Source: Sweltsa coloradensis
Lineage: Eukaryota; Arthropoda; Insecta; Plecoptera; Chloroperlidae
Reading direction: 5' to 3'
DNA: 64,000 nt
Assembly (NCBI GenBank): GCA_024449915.1
Contig: JAMZAV010004475.1
Location: forward strand, 95,298 to 159,297
A program made the position numbers and the translations under genes. This document shows positions 1 through 11,791 of this stretch, piece by piece. The notes under the pieces are model-generated. The model saw nothing but the letters and a program-made list of their open reading frames with translations, had not been told where the DNA came from and searched no databases. Every line of letters begins with the position of its first letter. Position 1 is the first letter of the stretch.

Positions 1-1
1 G

Positions 2-118
2 AAGATGGTGTATAAGGCATTTGAATCACGCCTCCATTACACTACCAAGGAGCTGGTTAAGATAACCAATCAGCCTCTGGTAAGGTTCCATCGTAATCTT
101 TGTGAAAACATTGTTTAG
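2..118 (+). other. Short open frame running in from the window edge, unrecognised
   Basis: An open frame of 38 codons runs from the window start to a TAG at 116-118. A possible 5' splice site (ctg|gtaagg) lies inside it near base 80. It could be the end of an exon or of a transposon ORF. I do not recognise the protein. Confidence 0.2.
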
Positions 119-1834
119 TTACAAGTGATCCATAAAACTATTTATTTCTCAGTCTTGGGGTCCGTTGCTACTTTTTAAAGTAGCATGCCATCGCTTACGC
201 TACTGGCCCCAAACAAGTAGTTTCGTTACACGAGAAATGTAGCCCGCTACTTTCCCACTGTGTGTTCCTATGTAATATGGGATGTGTGCAGGCACTCGAT
301 TTACTTCGAGCCAAGATGATTTTGGCTCCATTCCCTACCATTAATTGTGCATACATAGTTTTGTATAAATCTTCACAATAAACTTGTCAACAAAGGGTTT
401 CTCATAAAAGCCAGCAGCAGAAGAATGTGACAAACAAAGCCAGTGAGGATCAGTGTACTGGACAAAGCAAGCTATTAATAGCCTGTAATATCCCAAGGGA
501 GGGGGGATATAAGACGCTCGCTATTTTATTTATACTTGCAAAACAATTACAGTAGAACCTCCTTTGTACGTTTTTGGGGGAAGGGGGTGGGGGGGGGGGG
601 GGGGGGGCAAAAAAAAAAAGATAAATTTTTATAAGCCATAGAAGTAAGATTGCTTCGTCTACTGCGCTCCCCACCCTCCATGGAGCCTCAAATGGGGCGT
701 CGAAAACGGCGCCAGGGATACGCAATTGATATAGCAATTAAGCTAACCCAATGTGTACAACAAATGTCGACACTTGCCGATTGATACAGGTCGGGCTAAA
801 CCTGTACCACCCGTCTAGATGAAGCAGGGGCCAAAGCTGCGTGTTGGTCCATACAACCCTCAGGTTGCACGTTTATCAGGGGGACTGGGCTCGTCCTACT
901 TGGTTCAAGCTCGTTCGGTGCGAGCTTATTATTTTTGATAAACACTCTTGATGCGCACCCGTCTTGGCTCGGTTACAAGGCCGAGCCACCTTGGTTGATG
1001 CGATTTGAAATTTGACTGCTAAACCCAATCGTGCTCAAATATGCGAACTCGTGGCCAATTTCTTTGTAATTGTCCATACACTGTCACAGCTTTTAACAAC
1101 AATTCTAACAACTGTCAGAAACAGCTGTGCATTGATTCATTTAGCAAGCAGTGACATTTCTAAACCTTCTAGCGCGAACTGAGCTAGTCCGGTCTGAAAG
1201 CTCGTGATAAACGTTAGTGAACTGAGATTGGAAATCCAATACGCACCGAATAGTCCGAGCCCAACTCGCCTGATAAACGTAGTGATAGTGTGCGGGTAAT
1301 CATCACACAAGCTTACGTGAAAAGTGAATACTAACTGGTCTGTATGTCTGGCAGGCCACCCCACCGGTTAAGTGGAGCAGTGGTGTGTGAACATAAAATG
1401 AATTCAATATAATATTTGATTTCGTGAACACAAAAACAAACTGGAAAACAGAATATTGTATGATGCTGGTAGCAATAATATAATACAATATCCCCTCAAT
1501 ATTTATCAAGATATTGTGTGAAGCAGATTTCTTCGTTGGATTTGCAAACATATACATATTGCTACAATATGGTTTACATATTACATTCCTCAATGGTGTG
1601 CATATATTTGAAATGTCGAAAGGTTTCATTGTAGAAATATCCCTAGTATAATCGCTGTGTTTACCAATAACATATAGTTCGAACTAAGCTAAAACGGTTT
1701 ACATACAATACAATATGTTTATCATAGATCTTAAACCAAACTCAAGAACAAAACTCGGTGCATTTTCAGTGACAGGCGTATTTTCAAGGTTCAGCTGAAT
1801 TTTCAGCCCATGGATCGAGTAGAGTAGAGAAGAG
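119..1834. other. Gene-free AT-rich stretch with a poly-G run
   Basis: I see no convincing coding region. The only marked structure is a G-rich run followed by an A run at about 573-619, which also explains the proline-rich minus-strand ORF over it. Similar poly-G runs elsewhere in the window lie beside CAGTGGCGTA-type transposon ends. Confidence 0.5.
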
Positions 1835-2710
1835 TGGTTTATTTACCAATTGATACATACATAGTATAGGTTTCGTCAGTTTAGTAATAAAATAAAACAG
1901 ATACATAGCTCCTACAAAATGAAGCCAAGGATAAAATATAAATAAAACAAACATCACCAATGGGTTTACACTTAAATTATACAAAAAGATGTAGGCCTAG
2001 TAGAATAGATGTAGCACAAACAATATGAGTTACGTTGATTACAAGAGATATGAATAAACTGAAAGTTATTTGGATCCTGGTTTAACTGATAACAATTCAT
2101 ATAGAGAGTAAAAGCTATTGCATAAAAGGTACTTTTTGAGTTGAGCTTTGAATGTGTCAAGTGAGGGGGATTCTTTGAGGTGGGCAGGAAGTTTGTTGTA
2201 TATGGTAAGACAAAAGTAGATGGGGCTCTTAGAGTAAAGCTGTGTATTATGTTGGGGAACATGGATATTGGAAGCAGAACGGGTGGCATGAGAGTGTATA
2301 GTGTTATTGTTGTTGTTAAGATAATGTTAGAATTTGATGAATGGGGAAAATGTTCCTGCATGACTTCCGTCTGGAGGCACCGCACAATCCACATGATTCG
2401 TACTGCTTGCTTTTGTAGGATAGACACGTTCCGCATGTGGGGAGGCACCCCAAAACAAAAGGCCATATAAAATATGGGATTGAATGTGGGCATGATAAAC
2501 AAGTTTTAGCATGTGGGGGTAGGGCTCATTTTAAATTTTTTGGGGTCAAGAAGAACAATGGAATGTGTTGCGGAAACGCCAAAAAAACCGGAAGTAGTCA
2601 ATATGTTATTTATATGAACGTCAAGATTACGAGTATTAAGTGAAACGATACATTTTCTAATGCAAGAAACGGATTTTAGTCTTCTACAAGTTTTATGTAT
2701 TATTTTGTGG
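1835..2710 (-). pseudogene. Jockey-like LINE, 3' end of RT ORF, degenerate
   Basis: On the minus strand, pieces in several frames give the pattern typical of the end of a Jockey-type reverse transcriptase ORF. From about 2510 downwards there is a block with HILYGLLFWGAS, then LQKQAVRIM, and then a C-terminal block. The frame changes several times, so this is a dead 3' fragment. The RT catalytic core and the endonuclease are absent. Family assignment is from pattern recognition and was not searched. Confidence 0.6.
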
Positions 2711-2814
2711 ATTTCCTAGGGCTAGCCTACCGACTGAACTAGGGACCAGGTTTGTCACCTACCAAGTTCAACGACGATTCTTTATGACGCGAGTTTGTAC
2801 ATAATAGTGTGAGA

Positions 2815-2960
2815 AATCTGGTACTGTTGAAGTGGAGGACGGGCCAGATGGGCATGTACTGAATTTTGATAACCAGGAGGTGGACAGTGATGTATTCTGG
2901 TCCGAAGAGGCCACAAAGTTTCTGATATTTTTATACCCTCAATTTAGACAGAAGGTAACC
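2815..2960 (+). pseudogene. Myb/SANT-like DNA-binding domain fragment
   Basis: The plus-strand frame has an acidic stretch and then VFWSEEATKFLIFLYPQF. This matches the first helix of trihelix-type Myb/SANT-like domains, which are common in transposon-derived insect proteins. The domain stops abruptly where a family B repeat begins at about 2960, so the fragment is probably cut by that insertion. No start or downstream helices remain. Confidence 0.4.
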
Positions 2961-3290
2961 GACAGAACAGACATCCTCGTAACGGTAACACACACAAAAC
3001 AAAACACATTCAGTAGTAACAGAAGCCAACTCCTTGTACTGTGGAGACCGAACAAGAACAGAACGAAGAGCGGAGACAAAACACGTCCGCCTGCGACAAG
3101 AACAACTGACCGACTGCGAGACTGCCGCTGCCCTGCGCTATGTGTACTGTAGCCTGTGTAGATGGCAGTCAAAAGGTGCGGGACAGCGAGGTCATATCGA
3201 TGTTGCTCGTTAAGTGCTTTGAAATTATTCAAAATCGTATGATGACACTAGCACATCGTCCGTTTGATTCAGATATTGTTAAAACAGCAC
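2960..3290 (+). repeat. Family B interspersed repeat
   Basis: This copy shares long blocks with the copies at 36930, 45385, 50930 and 62215. The blocks are gacagaacagacatcct, the aaaacacgtccgcctgcgac block and gtcaaaaggtgcggg. The class is unknown: I see no clear tRNA-like head, inverted termini or coding capacity. Confidence 0.75.
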
Positions 3291-4030
3291 ATTGTGGATA
3301 CTTGTACGGGATTCTGACGGTGAAGCTTCCAGTAGAAGTTTTAAAACGAGATCTCATTATCTCAAAACTATACTTGAACGGGATGGTCGGAACCTGGCGA
3401 TTGATTTAGAGGATTTTGTGTCGTATCATTTGGACATTGCTTGGTGTGAAATATTGGATGTCCTAGTTCCCATAAAGACATTGGGGAGAAAATGGCGTTT
3501 ATTTGAAGCGGAGCCGGTGCCGTTTGCTTGGCACGGACAATCATGTACAATTCACATTGGCACTGTGTTGTTTGCAGTGTCTTCAGGTGCCTTGCGCGCC
3601 TGTCAACCGCACGTCCTATTAGTGTACTACGCAAGGCCGTGTTTACATCGTCACAATAAACACGTATATGTATAAATATGAAATATGAAAATTGCAATGG
3701 GTTCGAAATAATTCAGGGATGACGACGATGGGCTGCAATCGAAAATCGGTCCAAAATTGTAAAAGTTAGACGACTTTTAAGTGACGAGTACTTTCTTTCG
3801 CGTGTTGTTTCAATGCTCCGACGGAGACGGGCAACCATCGTATAGCGATTGACGTCACATGCTAGACGAAAACACTGCTAGTGGCTACACGGAGGGTCGC
3901 AGAGCAGTGGCGCTTCAACAATATAAATAATCACATGTCTTAGCGTCGAACTAATCAACATGTACGTTTGGGTTTAGTGGGCCTTTAATATACTGGTAGG
4001 TATGTTGTGCATTTTCCTGAGACGTCTGAC
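3291..4030. other. No recognised gene; one unrecognised ORF
   Basis: An open frame at 3292-3675 on the plus strand has no domain I recognise. It starts in the tail of the family B repeat. The remainder is unstructured. Confidence 0.4.
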
Positions 4031-4100
4031 ACCAGCCTATGTAAATGGCGGTCAAAAGGTGCGGGTCGGCGAGGTTATATCGATGTTGCATGATGACATT
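4031..4100 (+). repeat. Family B repeat fragment
   Basis: This is a short piece with the gtcaaaaggtgcggg and gcgaggttatatcgatgttgca blocks in the same order as full copies. It is truncated on both sides. Confidence 0.65.
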
Positions 4101-4503
4101 TGCACATGAACTCCAAAATGTGTTTTTATCATGACGTTCTGTTGTTGAATACGTTTTTCTTGTTTGTCCAAAAGTTGTTGTTGGCAGTCTATTGTCTCTT
4201 TGAGACTCTTTATAGTATCTCGGAGCTCATTCAATACTAAATTGGTTTTGATGATCGTTTCTTTACTTTGTACTTGTACGCAACCTTTTTAGCTTCTTCC
4301 GTGCTTCCCTGTTCTTTAGACACCATTGCACTCTGAACAAATGTTGAACCTGATAACTTGCTCTTGAGAGATTTAACAAAGGATTTACTAAATACCGGGG
4401 CAGCAGATTTTCGGTACCTTTCCGAATGACACGGAATGGACATAGAACAGTATGGAAATAAATGAATGGAAATAAATGTGGATATAGAACAAAGCGCGTT
4501 CAC
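4080..4503 (-). pseudogene. Coiled-coil protein fragment, possibly LINE ORF1
   Basis: Two minus-strand frames, 4237-4503 and then 4052-4234, appear to be one interrupted protein. The upstream part is basic and serine/lysine-rich. The downstream part has a heptad-rich helix (LRDTIKSLKETID, then QQQLLDKQEKRIQQQ) consistent with a coiled coil. Insect LINE ORF1 proteins often have this layout, but there is no diagnostic zinc knuckle or RRM here, so the LINE assignment is tentative. Confidence 0.3.
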
Positions 4504-5125
4504 TTAACAGTCCCAGCCGCTGCCCATTGTTCCATATCCAATACGAAAAAACTTTTAAAAATTCCTGTATTAAAACTGCATAATTATTTCTACTTTTAAA
4601 AGTAGTTATCATAACTGCATGTCGAAAGGTGTCTTCTGTGAAATTTTCACCCTTTAATCTTTGATAAGAACATGGGAAAAAAATACTGAACCTTTAGACG
4701 CTTTTATCTCCGAATGCCACACGAACGGATATAGAACAGTCTGGAAATATGCCAGCGAGTTGTTGGCACGAGGGCGAGAGAATGCTTTGCATCAACGACG
4801 GTGGCGCCCATGTAGAGACATAGAGAGTTACTGGCAGAGAGATTACTTCGTACATGTGCGTAGGACCTCTGCTCGATTATGTTCCAACCGATGCTATGTT
4901 ATGTTTTAAGCTCATCGGCCTCACATAATGGATAGGCAAAGAGATATTGAAGCCGGACCAGTTACAGTTCCCCTCATACTGAGACTATTGCAGCACCTTT
5001 ATGGAAAAGGCATGACCGCAGAAGATTTCATAATGGCTCAAGTGGGTCCCCATGCAAATATGAGAGAATGCCTACAAGCGACCTGGTGTGATTGTGTGAT
5101 ATTTTCTGAAAGTTCGAGCAAACGA
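4504..5125. other. No recognised gene
   Basis: Two plus-strand ORFs (4661-4909 and the first part of 4928-5266) show no domain I recognise. The latter runs antisense through a LINE fragment, which argues against it being a gene. Confidence 0.35.
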
Positions 5126-5350
5126 ATGCCTATTGGTAAAAACTTAAAGAATCCGTGCACACTAAGAATTTGGAGTCCTTACTATCAAGAGCAAACAGGA
5201 GGCTTTGTAGAATTGCAAACAGTTCTGCATTGTAGACGCTGTATGTGGAATGGAGTTCAAAGTTAAAGTTGTTGCTCTCCATTGTAAAGGCAGAGCCGAC
5301 TGAATTGTTCATTTTTGAACCGTCTGTAAAAATATTTCTGAAATCTTTGT
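5126..5350 (-). pseudogene. I-type LINE RNase H fragment (copy 1)
   Basis: The minus strand reads NNSVGSAFT, then VYNAELFAILQSLL, then FLVCTDSLS. This is the retroelement RNase H signature, with the conserved Glu in NAELFAI and the Asp in CTDS. The first catalytic Asp region is missing. The same domain recurs at 6966-7240, 12765-12835 and 57905-58020, so this LINE family has left at least four RNase H fragments here. Confidence 0.65.
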
Positions 5351-5654
5351 AGTTGTATCGGATTTAATTTAATAATAGATAATATTTGTTGTTATTGATC
5401 TAATTGGGCGCATTGATAGATTGGTAGTAGTTCTATGGAGCTTTTACAACAATGATTATTCGCGCCTCCAAGATAATTAAGTAACTGTAAAATACGGAAA
5501 ATGAGCTTAAATATGCTATGTTCACAACATGCTATCACGGTCATTTTCAAACAAACATTCACATTTAAGATTGATCCTAAGAATTTTTATTGTGTTATTG
5601 TTTAAAATAATTTGTTTATAATATATTATATATATTTTTAAAATAAATTGTTTA

Positions 5655-5745
5655 AAATATGAACGTTGTAGCCCCACCCGTTTAGTCAGAATCGGCCCAA
5701 ATATCACGAAAATATCGCATTAAAAATGTGTGAAAAAATTTGAAA
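5655..5745 (+). repeat. Repeat segment with an inverted partner at 14066-14146
   Basis: About 80 bases around gaacgttgtagccccacccg are repeated almost unchanged in reverse orientation at 14066-14146. Both copies continue into a tcacgaaaatatcg block. The family is unknown. Confidence 0.7.
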
Positions 5746-5789
5746 AAGTAACTCACAACTCGGTAGTAGAAGGTCCCCTCGTTTTTCTG

Positions 5790-5996
5790 TTGTTCTTACA
5801 ACGCGGATTCGATAGATACTATTGCCAGATTTGAGAGGCGCGTTTCTGCCATGGATGTTGTTATTTTCTTTAGGGCCGAGAAAGATCGTTCCACTGTTGC
5901 GGTTGAAACTGGTATTGTAACTATAAGCGTGGCGAGCTTATTGAGTTGTGGCATACTTTTACAAAGTTTAGTGGAATACAGATAGCTCACGAACTC
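5790..5996 (-). pseudogene. hAT transposase C-terminal dimerisation domain
   Basis: The minus-strand frame ends with LVTIPVSTATVERSFSALK and then RLSNLAIVSIES. This is the hallmark of the hAT-family C-terminal dimerisation domain (ZMYM1-like or zinc-finger type hAT). Only this last exon-sized piece remains. The BED finger and catalytic domain are not found nearby, and it is flanked by LINE fragments. Confidence 0.75.
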
Positions 5997-6060
5997 GTGG
6001 GGGTGTTTGCCTTCTGTTGTTTTGTATTGCTTTTTTTTGTTTGTCTTTTGGATGTTTTAA

Positions 6061-6188
6061 GTCAGAAACCACCAAGACACCAAGAGGTTATTCTGACCCG
6101 TCTACACCTTGCACACACACATCTCACTCAAGGATACCTTTTAAGAGGTGAAGACCCACTCCCGTGTGAGCAGTGTGGTGTGATTTGA
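6061..6188 (+). pseudogene. I-type LINE C-terminal zinc-binding tail fragment
   Basis: The plus-strand frame reads VILTRLHLAHTHLTQGYLL and then a CxxC pair, CEQC. It is the region after RNase H that also occurs in reverse orientation at 6421-6669 (RLRIGHTNLTHGYLL with CDECGE). It ends in a stop right after the CxxC, so it is truncated. Confidence 0.6.
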
Positions 6189-6394
6189 ACTTGTTGTGCC
6201 CCGTACTATACCAAAACTTACTGATGATGCATATCCATCAATTTTCCCAAATAAGCCTTCTAATCTATCGTCAAATTCCAGTCTAAGAGAAAAGCTCCAG
6301 AACAACGAATGAAAGATGCTAGTTAGTTAGTTATTGGGGTTTTAGGGCACAAAACAGTAAAGTTATCAGTGCCCATCGAATTTTCTGATTGCTA

Positions 6395-7245
6395 AATATA
6401 TATGAATTTCAAATTGAATTTCAAAGGTTTACTTTACGTAAGAAATTAAAAACATTACCGCTTGTCGTGGAGTTGTCTGATAAAATTTCTTTGAGGGAAG
6501 GTTTCAATTTAAAATCTTTTCTTTCACTACTATATTTTGTCCAGGTTTCTAAAACGTGTTTTATAGTTAAAACTTCGCCACACTCATCACAAATGGGAGG
6601 ATCTTCACCTCTTAGAAGATATCCGTGAGTAAGGTTTGTGTGCCCGATTCTTAAACGAGCCAGAACCACTTCTTCACGGCAAAAGGAGCGACGTGAAGAG
6701 ATCCAGGCTACCGTGCTATTCTTGATTTGGCGCGATTTATTGTTTTCTATTTTGTTCCAGGAATATTGCCATTGCTCTTTAAGCTTTTGTTTACAAAATG
6801 CTTTAAAATCTGAAGGAATGATTAGCTGATAGTCTATGCTGTCCTTTTCGCATTCTGATTCTGCACATTTGTCTGCTTCTTCGTTACCTAAGATCCCGGA
6901 ATGACCAGGGAGCCAACAAAATACTACAGACTTTTGTTTGTAAGTATAATCTGAATCTTGCGAATTTAGGGATGACTTGGATAAATTTCAGACGTTGCTT
7001 CCAGGGAACTCAAAGAGTCTGTGCAGATTAAAAAATTTGATTTGTTACTCCTTTGGACATATAGTAGGCTTTGAAGTAATGCAAAAAGTTCAGCATTAAA
7101 CACACTGACCATTTGGTGGAGGTGGAAAGTGAAGTTACCTGCATCAATAGAATAAGCACAACCAACCGAATCATCCATTCTAGAGCCATCTGTAAAGATG
7201 CAGCTATAGTCATGAAAATAAGAACGTATTTCTTTCGACTGATCG
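6395..7245 (-). pseudogene. I-type LINE 3' end: RNase H plus C-terminal zinc motif (copy 2)
   Basis: Reading downwards, RNase H is at 7178-6966 (MDDSVGCAYSID, VFNAELFALLQSLL, FLICTDSLSSLEA). Further coding-like sequence to about 6700 follows in broken frames. The C-terminal block lies at 6669-6421 (RLRIGHTNLTHGYLL, then C-D-E-C and HVLE). This order, RNase H followed by a cysteine/histidine tail, is that of I-factor/Jockey-type elements with RNase H. Frameshifts and stops make it a pseudogene. The RT domain is not present upstream, where an ISL2EU fragment begins at once. Confidence 0.7.
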
Positions 7246-7670
7246 ACTCCTCAACGGAGTAAATTTCAGTGAGGATGTGATGAAAGATGATAATAAAGTC
7301 AAGTTTTACACAGGCCTACCAAACTTTGCAATGCTAATGGCAGTGTTTAATTTTTTATGTAATTTAATATCCTCTAACCACCTCAATGTGCTGCCCAAGT
7401 TTGAGGAGATGATGATTGTGTTGATGTGATTACGTCTTAATCTCCAATGGCAAGGTTTGGCATTTAGGTTCCAAGTTTCGCAGTCGACAGTGTCCAGGAT
7501 TTTTAATAAGTGGTTTGGACGTGCAGTACTATTGCCTGAAACCCCTTAAAAGGTGGCCCCAGCGAGAACAATTAATGAAGTCGATGCCCATGACTTTTCA
7601 GACTGCATTTGACAATAAAGTTGCTGTGATTTTTGGCTGTTTCGAAGTGTTTTTAATTAATTACCTTTCT
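7240..7670 (+). pseudogene. ISL2EU/IS4EU-type (DDE_Tnp_4) transposase, broken
   Basis: In order, the frames show KVKFYTGLPNFAMLMAVFNF (7290-7350), then a helix-turn-helix FQVSQSTVSRIFNKWF (about 7465-7520), then RWPQREQLMKSMPMTF and FGCFEVF (7550-7655). These blocks precede and begin the DDE_Tnp_4 catalytic domain of THAP-type or ISL2EU transposases. The first catalytic Asp normally sits in the ..DCFEVF block; here it is GCFEVF, so the catalytic residue appears lost. The frame changes at about 7515. The ORF then runs into unrelated Ser/Pro-rich sequence to 7964 that I cannot assign. Confidence 0.65.
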
Positions 7671-8089
7671 TTTGCTTTAAATTATGTCTTGCAAAAATTC
7701 GAATGTTGCACTACTGAAGAAATCAGGAAAGTTATGAAGATTAAAGTGAACAACGAGGCCAAACGATACGTAAAATCATCAACCACACCAGCGCACAAGG
7801 ATTCTTCCATCGAACTGCACATCACCCCTTCACATGAAGCATCATCTCTCCAGCCAGAATTTCCAGCAACCCCTGTAGCCCCTATTCCATTGCCCCGCAA
7901 CTCAAGCAAAAATTTATCTAGACATCACCTACCTCAGTTAAATAACGACACTCGGGTTCAGTAACGCTTGAAAATGAAGTTGCCGGCAAATAATTTTTGT
8001 TTCATTTTCAATGTCAGACCAATATATATTCATTATATTTTGTATTTATTATGTTTAGGCCTACAAATTGAGAAATACCTATTTACACG

Positions 8090-9715
8090 CATATGTGCCC
8101 ATTCAGGACACCATTAAAGCCATGAGTGATGCTTCTGTATTACTGCAGTATAATAATCCAGAAAAAATAACAGTGGATTGCTGACAGACTTCACTAATGG
8201 TAACGTATTAAAAAACAACCAGTTATTTCAAGAAAACCCTGAAGTATTTCGTATTATATCATACGAAGATAGCTTTTATGTTGTTAACCCTCTTGGTTTG
8301 GCGAAAAATTAACACAAAATGCTTGCAATCTACTTAAGTCTAGGCAATTTGCATACCCACTCAAAGTCGCAGATCGACACCATTCAACTGGTAGCACCAT
8401 GCAAAGAGAAAGATGTTAATGATATCGGGAAGCATAATGTAAACTTGCGATTGCAAGTTTGAATGTAGTGTTTCTTGTTCTAAAAACGATGTTGCTAATG
8501 ATAACCAAAGAGTTGTATTTAAAATATCAATTGTAGGTGATTATGACTCACACATGACGATTGATGGCTTTCATCGACTTAAGTAAGTTTTTGGTCTGAA
8601 GGATATTGGCGCCTAGAGTCAAAAACACCTCAAGTATGTTGGAAGTGTTCCTGTTAAGAAGGAAGTTCATGAATCACGAAATAAGTTTGACCACGATTTG
8701 GGAACATATTCATTTCTTTGTCAAGTGGATGACGAGATAAATGTTTTCCCAACAGAACCGTTCCACGTTTGCACCAAGAATGCATTGAAAAACGAAATGA
8801 ATATTTATTGTCAGTTGATTTTTCTTGGCATAAAATTTCGTAAAAACGGTTTGTTTGTTTATTATGCAAGATGTAAACATCAGAGCTGCAAGTCATTTAA
8901 ATTTCAATGAAAACCGTCTGGCAGTCATACTATTACGTATTGGTCGTTGCCAATTCAAATCAAGAAAAAAGCCATGGTGGAAACAAACTATTTAACCAGC
9001 TAAGAGGGATTGAGCGAGATAAAGTGAACAACATTTTGAAGTATCCAAAAGCCAATAAACGTATATTGGAAATCCATAGAATGCACCGATAGCGAATCTG
9101 TAAGACGTGGGAACATGGGAGAAATATATCCTCTTCATGTTTTGCAGAAAGCAAAGTCGGAAGATAAAGTATTGCGCTACTTCCACTCAGACGGTATTTT
9201 TGACGTAATATTAAGACGAAGACAGGAGCTACAGGAGCTAGAATCTGCTTCTACATCCAACAAGTGAGCGATCCAATATGAATTCACATGTACAGCAAAC
9301 ATCAATTTGAGGTATTACAGCGTTGTATTGGTAAAACAAGTTTGGAAGTTCATATCGACGCAACGGGAAAAGTAATCCGACAGCCGCATTTGTCTCACTC
9401 AAGTCGTATTTATTACTATGCATGTACTGTAAATATAAATGAGTGATAGTTCCAATGTTAGAGATGATAAGCTCGAAGCACGATGCGGTTACTATTGGAA
9501 ACTTCTTGGCAAAGTACAAATACTGGCTAAGTCAAATCACTAGAACATATTTTCCATTTAAGTCCGCTATAGTAGATTTGAGCTGGGCCATCATAATAGC
9601 TGTAATTCAGGGCTGGAACAAGATTACTCTACAGCAGTATCTTAAAGTAATGTATATAGTATTTGCACTGACAGTCATGCTGCACATGAGACTACGATTC
9701 CAACTCCTATAACTG
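8090..9715 (+). pseudogene. MULE-like DATG-type transposase, heavily degraded
   Basis: Several frames carry coding remnants. One at 8150-8400 includes VFRIISYEDSFYVVNPLG and LAIYLSLGNLH. One at 8660-8908 has the cysteine pattern YYARCKHQSCKSFKF, possibly a FLYWCH-like finger. The strongest is at 9330-9620, with VHIDATGKVIRQP, IYYYAC, VPMLEMISSKHDAVTIGNF and VDLSWAIIIAVIQGWNK. The DATG block and the later D-[FL]S block are the probable first and second catalytic Asp of a MULE-type DDE domain. The same blocks occur in the better preserved element at 25622-27531. Stops and frameshifts are frequent. The exact superfamily name is inferred. Confidence 0.55.
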
Positions 9716-9841
9716 TGCATTGTTGCTGCAACCACATCATGAAAAATGTATCAACTCAATTAAAATCTAAAAGGATAATTGACAAAAAATATGGTTCAAG
9801 CGTTCTTCTAATAGTCAAGTCCTGGACTACTAGGAAAATAG

Positions 9842-11791
9842 ATGCGGGCGGTAGTGTACTCATGGGCCACTAAGGCGGATGCGCGCGACACTCGTCCCAT
9901 GGAGGACCTAGAGCACATTGAGGACGACATAGACGACATTGCGGGGCGACAAGATGGATGGTTCATGACGGCCATCATCGCGGCGGGGTGCGCTGAACGT
10001 TCGGCAATGGACAAAGTGTGTCCTCATTGTGTTGTGGCGTCACTAGTGGGCGATGTGCCCGAGGGGAGCGAGGGGTCGGACTTGCCCACATGGGAGGACG
10101 AAGGAAGATACAAGGATATGCCGAGCGAAGCACTCTACACGCTCAACTTGCCCGCGCTTGCGGTCACAGACTCAAACGGCTATCTTCAAGCGTGCGCGGC
10201 AATCCACAACAGGGAGATGCATAGCCTAAATGGCAATATATTCCTTAAGGTGGCATCAGAAGCGCAGAGGGCCTCCGTAGCGGCAGAAGCATTCCGCAAA
10301 TCATGGGAATCTGATGTGATCAACGAGGTTCCATATTCGTCCAGGGATGAGCGGTTGGTACAGTTAGAGGGGTCGCTAAATTACCTCCCCGTGTTGAGTG
10401 GAGAAAATAGAAGCTATCCCCGAAGCGGGAGGGACCCTCCACCAGTGCATCTGCTCCGCCATGGTGTACAACGCCATCCTTGACACACCCTACGCGGGGG
10501 AAGACGTCCCAGGCGCACGTAGGTAACGACGCACTACCGGAGAATCTCGGGGCTCTGACAGTACTTGTGAGTCGCTGCCTCCCCCTTCCGCTGAACAGTT
10601 GGAACAACTCACTGTGGGGCAGCAGCAGCAGCGAGCTCAAGCCCGCGTCGCAACAGTACAAGGATAAGGGCGCTATCACTCAGGGCCCTGCGGAAGACCT
10701 TCGGACTTCCGGATCACGATGAAGCAGGAGGAGGGGGTGCTGCGGGGGACGTCATCGTCCGGGAGGAATCTGCCTCGCTCCGGCTTCAGAACGTGGAGAT
10801 AGTCAGAGCCGCCTACGGGATGGGCGTGAACCAGGAGGCAACGAGGGCGGTTCTGTCGATGAAGTGGATAGCCGTAGGCAGAGACCCCACCAGGGAGCAC
10901 GGCTTTCTGTTCCTCACCGAGACAGGTAAGAGAGGTGGCGAGGAGATCCAAGACCCATCGCGTAGTGCGGCACTACTAAATAACCAACGCTGCCACAACA
11001 TTTGGTACTATGTATGTGGGGCACCCGGCTTAGTAGACGTGGTTAACGGCGCATACATACAAATGAAGACGGATTGGCGCGCGCTGGGGCTTCGCATCGG
11101 ATTGTACGACGCCACGCGGGAATTGACACTCACGCAACCCACCGGCGTCGACTGGGCCATAGCCGAAAGGGGTCCGTGGACCAGGGAGATCATAACGACG
11201 GATATGTTCCACCCCTGGACTTTCCAGGTGGTGGCTGTCAGCCAGAGGTTCCTGGAGTCTTCCTTCCGTAACAACCGCGGCTATATACAGGCGATACCCC
11301 CAGGAGGGGGTCCGGCAGCGAACGGGGAGGTCGGGGCCGTAGAGGAGTGGCACCTGGCATCTGACGACGTAGCGGTGGTGGCCCTGGACCAGGGCGGGCG
11401 ACCCCAGGATATCTGCTGGTCGGTGTGGCTCCTCGCACACCTCAGGTACCCCTTGGCACATGTCGTGGAGACCATGAATGTGATAGAGCTCGGCACAGAA
11501 CAAAAGATCCCATACCATTTTATAAAGAACAGCACACTGGTCAGCATCCCTAAAAGGATAAAGAAAATAATCTTCGTGACGATGGAGGATCGCGACCAGA
11601 ATGTCATGGTGGGAGGCCAGCACATACAGGTCCACACAGGCGCTCGATTCTTGATGGCTCCTAATCCGATACAGGCTCTGGATGGCAACGCGATGGTGCT
11701 AGGGTGCCTCAACGTCGTAAGTGACAAGTCCAAACATGAACAAAGTTATTCACATTGCTGCAACTATGTAGTGCCAATAACTTTAAAGTAA
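9842..11791 (+). pseudogene. Candidate endogenous viral element (virus structural-protein-like), frame-broken
   Basis: A roughly 650-codon intronless coding region stands out by high GC between AT-rich flanks. It has two long same-frame parts, 9842 to about 10410 and about 10664-11791. Coding-like sequence between them moves through other frames, so I infer at least three frame breaks between about 10410 and 10670. There is no RT, integrase, DDE, zinc knuckle or splice signal. The sequence is Gly/Pro/Trp-rich and hydrophobic, like a globular capsid or nucleoprotein. I do not recognise a specific family; a dsRNA-virus-like capsid or negative-strand nucleoprotein origin is a guess. Alternatives are a horizontally transferred gene or an unknown TE protein. 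The long minus-strand ORF at 11030-11635 is its antisense shadow. Confidence 0.35.

Noticed and set aside
450..737. Proline-rich minus-strand ORF
   Set aside because: The proline run is the complement of a poly-G tract, and no domain is present.
2939..3232. Minus-strand ORFs over family B copies (also 50932-51321 and 45394-45720)
   Set aside because: The same antisense frame appears in several copies of a repeat with different interruptions. It is a composition effect.
11030..11635. 201-codon minus-strand ORF
   Set aside because: It is antisense to the better supported plus-strand frame in the GC-rich relic. High GC lowers the stop frequency on both strands.
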